A stretch of 64,000 nt of DNA, taken from NCBI GenBank assembly GCA_003132405.1, contig PKXQ01000138.1:88379-152378 (forward strand). The letters run 5' to 3'. This document shows positions 57,803-64,000 of this stretch, piece by piece. Under the pieces are notes generated by a model. It made no database searches. It worked only from the letters and a program-made list of their open reading frames with translations, and was not told the DNA's origin. The position numbers and the translations under genes are program-made. The stretch is from Acidobacteriaceae bacterium. GTDB lineage: Bacteria; Acidobacteriota; Terriglobia; Terriglobales; Acidobacteriaceae. Position 1 is the first letter of the stretch, and each line of letters opens with the position of its first letter.

Positions 57803-59229
57803 TGCAGCCATCAGTTCTCAGCTCTCAGCCCTCAGTAAACAAGCCCGTGTGGAGCGGACACTCCTGTCCGCTGCCGTTGTTCTTGCTGTTGCTCCTGCTC
57901 TTGACCTTACCCAAGCCAGCCCTAACACAAGATCAACCCATAGCTCTAAAAGGTGGCAAACTCCTAACCATCACCCACGGAGTAATCGAAAACGGCGTCG
58001 TACTAATGCAGGGAGGAAAAATCACCGCCGTAGGCTCCGCCAGCTCAGTCAACGTTCCAGCCGGAGCCCAAATCATCGACGCCACCGGCATGACTATCTA
58101 CCCCGGCCTGATCGACTCCGAAACTCACCTCGGCCTAACTGAAATCGAAGCTGAAGCCATGACCAACGATCTAGTCGAACCGAGCGACGAGATCATGCCC
58201 CACATGCACACCGCCGAAGCCTTTCACGCCGAGTCTGCTCTCATCCCCGTGGCCCGCGTCAACGGAATCACCAACGCCATCGTCGCTCCCGAAAGCAGCG
58301 ACACGCTCCCCGGCCAGGATTCCTTCATTCAACTTGCCGGGGCCAACGCCACCGAGATGCTCCTCATCCGCGACATCGCCATGCCGCTAAACTTCACCGG
58401 CGACCAGCGGCGCAATAAAGGAGGATTCGAAAAGCACAAATTCCCCTCCACCCGCATGGGCCTAGCCGCGCAATTACGACAAGCCTTCATCGACGCCCAG
58501 GACTATCAAACCAAGTGGGCCGACTACGAACGCAAAAAAACCGAAGCCGCAAAAAACTCCGCAGATAAAAAAGAAGAAAAAAAGTCCGGCGACAAAACCG
58601 CACAAGCAACTAAAGAAAAAAAGTCCGAGCCCACCGCTCCCAAGCGCGATCTAAAACTCGAAGCTCTAGTCCCCTATCTAGAAGGCAAGAAAACAATCGT
58701 CCTAGCCGCCGAAAGTTCGAGCGACCTTCAAACCGCCGTGAGCCTCGCCAACGAATTCAAACTCAAATTCGTTCTCAACCACATCAGCCACTCGCAGACC
58801 GTCCTCGACTACGTCGCCAGCCTCAAGGTGCCCGTAATCGTCGGCCCCATCTACGAAGCGCCCAAAGATGACGAGCGCTACGACGCCGTCTACAGCCTTC
58901 CCGCGCAGCTCTACAAGCGCGGAGTGAAAATTATCTTCGCCTCCTACAACGCCCACAACGTCCGCAATCTCCCCGACCAAGCCGGATTCGCCACCGCCTT
59001 CGGCCTCCCCTACGACGAAGCCCTAAAAGCCATTACCCTAAACCCCGCCGAAATCTGGGGAGTCGCCGACCAGCTAGGCTCCCTGGACGTGGGCAAAACC
59101 GCCAACATAGTAGTAGCCAATGGCGATCCGCTAGACGTAAAAACCGATGTCAAGCAGGTCTACATCCAAGGCCGAGCAATCCCAATGACCAACCGTCAAA
59201 CGCGATTGCGCGATGAATATTCGAAGTGA
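57802..59229 (+). CDS. Second secreted amidohydrolase; repeat-encoded N-terminus
   Basis: ATG at 57802 overlaps the upstream stop, RBS GAGGGAG; KLLTITHGVIENGVVLMQGGKITAVG, IYPGLIDSETHLGL, ITLNPAEIWGVADQLGSLDVGKTANIVVANGDPLD. Confidence 0.85.
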   Translation: MQPSVLSSQPSVNKPVWSGHSCPLPLFLLLLLLLTLPKPALTQDQPIALKGGKLLTITHGVIENGVVLMQGGKITAVGSASSVNVPAGAQIIDATGMTIYPGLIDSETHLGLTEIEAEAMTNDLVEPSDEIMPHMHTAEAFHAESALIPVARVNGITNAIVAPESSDTLPGQDSFIQLAGANATEMLLIRDIAMPLNFTGDQRRNKGGFEKHKFPSTRMGLAAQLRQAFIDAQDYQTKWADYERKKTEAAKNSADKKEEKKSGDKTAQATKEKKSEPTAPKRDLKLEALVPYLEGKKTIVLAAESSSDLQTAVSLANEFKLKFVLNHISHSQTVLDYVASLKVPVIVGPIYEAPKDDERYDAVYSLPAQLYKRGVKIIFASYNAHNVRNLPDQAGFATAFGLPYDEALKAITLNPAEIWGVADQLGSLDVGKTANIVVANGDPLDVKTDVKQVYIQGRAIPMTNRQTRLRDEYSK

Positions 59230-59250
59230 TGAGCGTAAAAACTCATAAAG

Positions 59251-59787
59251 ATGGTTTTGAACTCACAAGCGCGGCAATTCTTCCTCATCGTAGGACTCCC
59301 GCTTGCGTTCTGTTTAGCTGCGCACGCAGGGCAGCCAAGCACGGACAGGGACGATTCGGTGCCTGGTCCAACCTCTGTAACCCTATTGATGAGGTGGGAG
59401 CGCGGCGATTCCCACTACGGACCAAACGTTATTCGACTACGCCGGCCCTGTCAGAATTCGGACGACATGACTTGCTCATGCCGAGTTCGCTTTGCGACTA
59501 GATCGTCCGAGTTTGCCGATTACATCGCGTCATTCGGCAAAGGCGAAGTACCGGTCATTTACCAGGTGACTTATGGCTCGGATGGCCAAGCTGTTGCCGT
59601 GAGGTTCCTCAGCGTTGGCACTTGGACCCGCGACAAATTGTATTCTCCAAACGACGGCCTAATCGGAATCGAGTTTAGGCACGAGTCCCCGCAGCAGGGT
59701 CAGCGAACCCGTCATCGAGTTAAATTGCCAGCTGACTGTTTTCCCACGCTACCAAGAGTGATACCCTCGCCAAACCCGAACAATTAG
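59251..59787 (+). CDS. Secreted hypothetical protein
   Basis: Signal-like MVLNSQARQFFLIVGLPLAFCLAAHAGQ. Confidence 0.6.
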   Translation: MVLNSQARQFFLIVGLPLAFCLAAHAGQPSTDRDDSVPGPTSVTLLMRWERGDSHYGPNVIRLRRPCQNSDDMTCSCRVRFATRSSEFADYIASFGKGEVPVIYQVTYGSDGQAVAVRFLSVGTWTRDKLYSPNDGLIGIEFRHESPQQGQRTRHRVKLPADCFPTLPRVIPSPNPNN

Positions 59788-59901
59788 CGCGGATGATTTA
59801 GGACCTTTTGCACTGCCCATGTTTGACCCCGCTCCCCGCCGCCAGCTAAGATTTCGCAGTGATCTCCATAAGCGTAGAGAAGGTTTTGCCCCGCAGTTGG
59901 G

Positions 59902-59933
59902 TTTCTCCGTTCCTCCGTTCCTCCGTTCCTCCG
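59902..59933. repeat. 8-bp tandem repeat (TTCCTCCG), about 4 units
   Basis: gtttctccg ttcctccg ttcctccg ttcctccg. Confidence 0.9.
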
Positions 59934-60128
59934 TGGTGAAAAGCGAATTAGGCGCTAGCTCCCCACAACCTCCTTTGCATACTTGCCCAATCCCTTTTAG
60001 ACTACTTGCTTCGACTTCATACACAGCAATGAGCAACACGCAGTCGTAAATTTCAGCAGTCGCAATCAGCAAACGCCGGCCCGCAACGCGGACCCGCGAT
60101 TCCAAAGATCCAGAAACGAGGAGAAACA

Positions 60129-60374
60129 ATGGCAGCCGTTGATGAAAAAGTGAAACAGATTATCGTCGAGCAATTAGGTGTGGATGAGGGCGAAGTCACG
60201 CCCAGCGCTTCGTTCGTAGACGACCTGGGCGCCGATTCGCTCGACACCGTCGAGCTCGTGATGGCCTTCGAAGAGGCCTTCGACATCGAAATCCCCGACG
60301 AGGACGCGGAGAAAATTCGCACCGTCTCCGACGCCGTCGACTACATCGGCAAGCACGCGAAAGCGGGCAAATAA
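60129..60374 (+). CDS. acpP: Acyl carrier protein
   Basis: [33 protein letters not shown] phosphopantetheine site. Confidence 0.96.
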   Translation: MAAVDEKVKQIIVEQLGVDEGEVTPSASFVDDLGADSLDTVELVMAFEEAFDIEIPDEDAEKIRTVSDAVDYIGKHAKAGK

Positions 60375-60376
60375 AT

Positions 60377-61624
60377 TTGGCGAGTAATTCGACAAGACGG
60401 GTCGTCATCACCGGCATCGGCCTGATCTGCTCCGTCGGCAACACCACCGACGCCGTCTGGCAATCTCTGCTCGCCGGTAAAAGCGGCGTCGATCGCATAA
60501 CCGCGTTCGACGTCTCCGCCTATGCCTGCCAGATCGCCGCTGAGGTCCGCAACTTCGATCCCTTCCAATTCATCGAGAAAAAAGAAGTGAAGAAGATGGG
60601 CCGCTTCATCCACTTCGCCATCGCCGCCGCCGACGAAGCAATGAAGATGTCGCAGCTCAAAGTCACTCCTGAAAACGCCGAAATGGTCGGCGTCCACATC
60701 GGCTCCGGCATCGGAGGATTCGACGTCATCGAGCGCGAACATACCGCGCTCATGGAAGGCGGCCCGCGCAAAATCTCGCCCTTCTTCATTCCAGCCGCCA
60801 TCGTCAACCTCGCCGCCGGGCACGTCTCCATGCGCTTCGGAGCCAAAGGTCCCAACGAAGCGACTGCCACCGCCTGCACCACCAGTGCTCACTCCATCGG
60901 CGATTCCTTCCGCATCATTCAGCACGGCGACGCCGACGTCATGATTGCCGGAGGCTCCGAAGCCGCCATCACTCCCATGGGCGTCGGCGGATTCGCCGCG
61001 ATGCGCGCGCTCTCCACCCGCAACGACGATCCCGCCCGGGCCAGCCGACCCTGGGATAAAGATCGCGATGGCTTTGTGATGGGCGAAGGCGCAGGCATCA
61101 TGGTTCTCGAAGAGCTCGAACATGCCCGCCGCCGCAGCGCTCCCATTCTGGCGGAAATCGTCGGCTATGGCATGAGCGCCGACGCCTACCACATGACCCA
61201 GCCCGCCCCCGAACACGAAGGCGGCTTCCGCGTAATGCGCAACGCCCTTCGCGACGCGAAGCTAGAGCCAAGCGTAGTCGGCTACGTAAACGCCCACGGC
61301 ACGTCCACGCCACTAGGCGATACGCTAGAAGCCCACGCTATCAGAAATTTATTCGGGAAAAAAATTCCAGTGAGTTCGACCAAATCGATGACCGGCCACT
61401 TGCTAGGCGGAGCCGGCGGCCTGGAAGCAGGAGTAACAGTGTTAGCGCTGCGCGATCAAATCTTGCCGCCAACCATCAACCTGGAAAATCAAGATCCCGA
61501 AACCGAAGGCATGGATTTCGTCCCCAATCAAGCCAGGAAAACCGAATTCGAATACGCCATGTCCAACTCCTTCGGCTTCGGAGGCACCAACGGCGCCCTA
61601 TTATTTCGGAGATGGTCAGAGTAG
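60377..61624 (+). CDS. fabF: 3-oxoacyl-ACP synthase II
   Basis: RVVITGIGLICSVGNTTDAVW, TACTTSAHSIGDSFRII, NAHGTSTPLGD, STKSMTGHLLGGAGG; TTG start. Confidence 0.95.
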   Translation: MASNSTRRVVITGIGLICSVGNTTDAVWQSLLAGKSGVDRITAFDVSAYACQIAAEVRNFDPFQFIEKKEVKKMGRFIHFAIAAADEAMKMSQLKVTPENAEMVGVHIGSGIGGFDVIEREHTALMEGGPRKISPFFIPAAIVNLAAGHVSMRFGAKGPNEATATACTTSAHSIGDSFRIIQHGDADVMIAGGSEAAITPMGVGGFAAMRALSTRNDDPARASRPWDKDRDGFVMGEGAGIMVLEELEHARRRSAPILAEIVGYGMSADAYHMTQPAPEHEGGFRVMRNALRDAKLEPSVVGYVNAHGTSTPLGDTLEAHAIRNLFGKKIPVSSTKSMTGHLLGGAGGLEAGVTVLALRDQILPPTINLENQDPETEGMDFVPNQARKTEFEYAMSNSFGFGGTNGALLFRRWSE

Positions 61625-61703
61625 AAGCGAAGAAGGTCAGAGGTAAGAGGTCAGATTGCAGAAGTTAGAAGCCGAAAGGTTTTAGCTCTGCAATCTAACC
61701 TCT

Positions 61704-62324
61704 TCAATCCTTTTTCATCGCATCAATCATCACGTAAAGCTGATTCGGGTCCGTGACCTCAACATAAGGTTTTCCCGAATGCTTGCCGCTAACAATCCAA
61801 ATCGTCGGGGTGTGGTCAATATGCAAACTCACTCCCATATCTTTATCCGCCCTAATTAGCCCAGCCAGCTTCCCATCTGGATCGACCACGAACGGCAATC
61901 CAATCTTGTGCTCGGCCGCAAACTTCTCGGCAAACCCTCTCAAATTCTGCGGATTAATCTCCAACTGATGCGCAAACACATCCAGCCGAAACTCATTGCC
62001 CACATCTTTCGAATGCGTGTCGAAATACCGCGCGAACACCGCCGCATCAAACGACCAGTTATGTATCGGCAACGGAAAATCATGCTGCACCAGCGGAATC
62101 TTATAAGTCTTCGAAGCCTGCGCCAGCAAAGGCGCAACCCGCCCGCATTGCGGACACTGCAAATCCTCAAACACCACCAGAGCCAACTGCGCCCCCTTAG
62201 GCGGACGCAAAGCCTCCGGCGCATCCTGAGCAAACGCCGGCAAGCAAGGCAAAATCAAACCAGCAAAAACAAGTAGTGATAGCAAAAACACACAAGAGAA
62301 ACGCGGCAGTCGTTTAATCGGCAT
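61704..62324 (-). CDS. DsbA-like thioredoxin-domain protein
   Basis: Signal peptide; LVVFEDLQCPQCGRVAPLLAQASKTYKIPLVQHDFPL. Confidence 0.82.
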   Translation of the reverse strand: MPIKRLPRFSCVFLLSLLVFAGLILPCLPAFAQDAPEALRPPKGAQLALVVFEDLQCPQCGRVAPLLAQASKTYKIPLVQHDFPLPIHNWSFDAAVFARYFDTHSKDVGNEFRLDVFAHQLEINPQNLRGFAEKFAAEHKIGLPFVVDPDGKLAGLIRADKDMGVSLHIDHTPTIWIVSGKHSGKPYVEVTDPNQLYVMIDAMKKD

Positions 62325-62445
62325 AATTTATTTTGGATGCAACCGGATCATTCTATCGTAGCGAATCGACTCCAATCACGCGCCGACGACGCGCCCGCAA
62401 TAATCACATATCCGCCGTACCCACGCGACAATCACGCAGGGACCG

Positions 62446-62515
62446 CCGCCCCCGGGAGCCTGCCCTGAGCGCAGCCGAAGGGTCCAGCCGAGCAAAGCTC
62501 GGCTACTGCCGACAG
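62446..62515. repeat. Dispersed hairpin repeat, inverse orientation of 52251-52316
   Basis: gccgcccccgggagcctgccctgagcgcagccgaagggtccagccgagcaaagctcggctactg. Confidence 0.75.
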
Positions 62516-62569
62516 CCGCAAAATTGTGGATTGATGCGAAGACGATCCGCCCAACAACAAGCGCGGCCC

Positions 62570-63763
62570 CTACTTCAAATCAGCGCTCGGTTCCAGGTTG
62601 TAAAAATAGTAGAACCGCAACCCCAGCAGTTTCCCAGGAAACTCCTTAGGCAGCGGCGGAAGCGGAGTCGACGCCGTGATGCTGGCCATCGCGGCCCGGT
62701 CCAGCGCTACATCGCCAGACGTCGTATCGCGAACCAAGCCCTGCACCGAGCCGTCTTTCATAATGACAAATTCCAACGCCAGCTTGCCCTGCTTAAACGT
62801 TGGCGGATACACCGACGGCGGCATCAGCGTATACCAGTTCTGTTTCACAATCTGCACGATCCGCGTCATGTAAGGACCAAAATCCACGCCCATCGTGTCA
62901 GTGAGAATTTCCGCCGGCGCGAGCGCTTTATATCCCCCACGGCCCTGGCTCATGCCATAATCGCCAGCCACCCCTCCACCGACGCGCCCCCGGTTCTCCA
63001 CCGCCGCACGTTCCGCCTGCTGGATCGCCGACCCCGCCGTCAATGGAGTATTAAAATTCACCGTCGGTCGCGTCTGCGGAGGCGTTTGCAGCCGCGGTGT
63101 CTGATCGATCTGCGGCGCCGTGAATCCCGAACTCTGTTGTGGCTGCGGCGGCTGCGGATTCGGCACCGGTTGATTCTGCGCCACCTGATTCTGCGGAGGC
63201 GCACTCTGCGCTGGCGGCAGCGGCACATTCGCGCCCGGCTGCCCCGGATGCTGGCTCTGCAACAACTTCTTCAAATCGTCGCGATTAATCTGCGGCGCTT
63301 TGCTGGTCGCGATCCGGTCCTTATCCGAAATCACCTTCGCATCAGGACGCTTAGTCAATTTCTGCGCGTCTGGAGGCAACTCCAGAAACGTTGCATCCTT
63401 CGATTTGTCGTTCGCCGTAATCGCCAGATCGACCTTCCGATGCGGCAACAGGTCCATCAACTTCGGCAGATTCCACAACAGAATAATGACGAACAAATGC
63501 AGAATGACCGACAGCCACAACGCCTCGCGCTTGCGGGCCCGCGAAAGATCGTCCTGCAATTGAATCAGCAGATGTGGAACATCGTCAGGATCGAAGCCGC
63601 GGTAAGCCGACTCCCAGTGCATCGCCTCAAACAGCTCGCGCTGCTCCGGCGAATCGCCAGGCGACGCCGCCCCACTGCCCGGCGCAGAAGTGCCGGATGC
63701 TGAGTTGCCGGGCAACGCTTCGCGAGACTGTGGATCGCGGGACGGAATTTGGGTAACCGGCAT
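62570..63763 (-). CDS. TonB-like energy transducer (TonB C-terminal domain)
   Basis: Single TM (LSVILHLFVIILLWNLPKLMDLL), Pro/Gln-rich linker, C-terminal PPTFKQGKLALEFVIMKDGSVQGLVRDTTSGDVALDRAAMASITASTPLPPLPKEFPG. Confidence 0.85.
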   Translation of the reverse strand: MPVTQIPSRDPQSREALPGNSASGTSAPGSGAASPGDSPEQRELFEAMHWESAYRGFDPDDVPHLLIQLQDDLSRARKREALWLSVILHLFVIILLWNLPKLMDLLPHRKVDLAITANDKSKDATFLELPPDAQKLTKRPDAKVISDKDRIATSKAPQINRDDLKKLLQSQHPGQPGANVPLPPAQSAPPQNQVAQNQPVPNPQPPQPQQSSGFTAPQIDQTPRLQTPPQTRPTVNFNTPLTAGSAIQQAERAAVENRGRVGGGVAGDYGMSQGRGGYKALAPAEILTDTMGVDFGPYMTRIVQIVKQNWYTLMPPSVYPPTFKQGKLALEFVIMKDGSVQGLVRDTTSGDVALDRAAMASITASTPLPPLPKEFPGKLLGLRFYYFYNLEPSADLK

Positions 63764-64000
63764 CAGGCAGAGCTACAAGCTTAGAGACACGCGCAGACTC
63801 CGTGGTTGCGTAACTTGCGAAGAAGATCTTCGACAATCGCCCTGCGAAGAACTTATTTTGACCAAGGTCCTTCGTAAAGTTACGTAAATTGTGGAGTTGC
63901 AATCATTATTTCCTATTGTCGCATTTTTTTCGCCGCCCGAGTGAGTACCTGAGTAATAGCGGCCCACTGAAAGACGCGCCCTGCCCGCCGTAATCACGCG

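Noticed and set aside
62333-63703. 456-aa Arg-rich plus-strand ORF opposite the tonB-like gene
   Set aside because: Extreme Arg/Gln content and antisense to a TonB-domain CDS.

Overview
The window looks like a chromosomal segment from an Acidobacteriota-like genome. That assignment is inferred from gene content and repeat style, not from a search. Most of it is housekeeping and core-accessory genes: cysS, pgsA, recX, alaS, ubiX, ilvC, ilvD, thyX-like, fmdB-like, pgeF, dodecin, gluQ, HU, recQ, yhaM-like, a PPIase, acpP/fabF and a tonB-like gene. There is an NtrY/NtrC-type two-component operon with an SBP gene, and a type III PKS/flavoprotein/YceI block. No rRNA, complete tRNA, CRISPR array or transposase was recognised. 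The most unusual signals are: (1) a stand-alone, promoter-to-terminator ~295-nt transcription unit at about 26.02-26.31 kb with a near-perfect Shine-Dalgarno and a 19-codon ORF, plus 5'/3' complementarity; (2) an in-frame CheX::MotB/OmpA chimera at 37.08-37.88 kb; (3) many short intergenic 'stutter' repeats and REP-like hairpins, some of which have become protein-coding sequence (53.1 kb insertion, 57.8 kb N-terminus, three 15-bp-period arrays at 7.4-8.4 kb); (4) a 22-bp parS-like palindrome at 38.56 kb with a related degenerate copy at 31.89 kb; (5) an apparent GC-skew sign change near 56 kb beside a truncated phosphoesterase; (6) a 54-codon membrane smORF with a strong RBS upstream of an SPFH gene, absent from the ORF track; and (7) a tandem ThyX protein whose two domains hold complementary halves of the catalytic signature.
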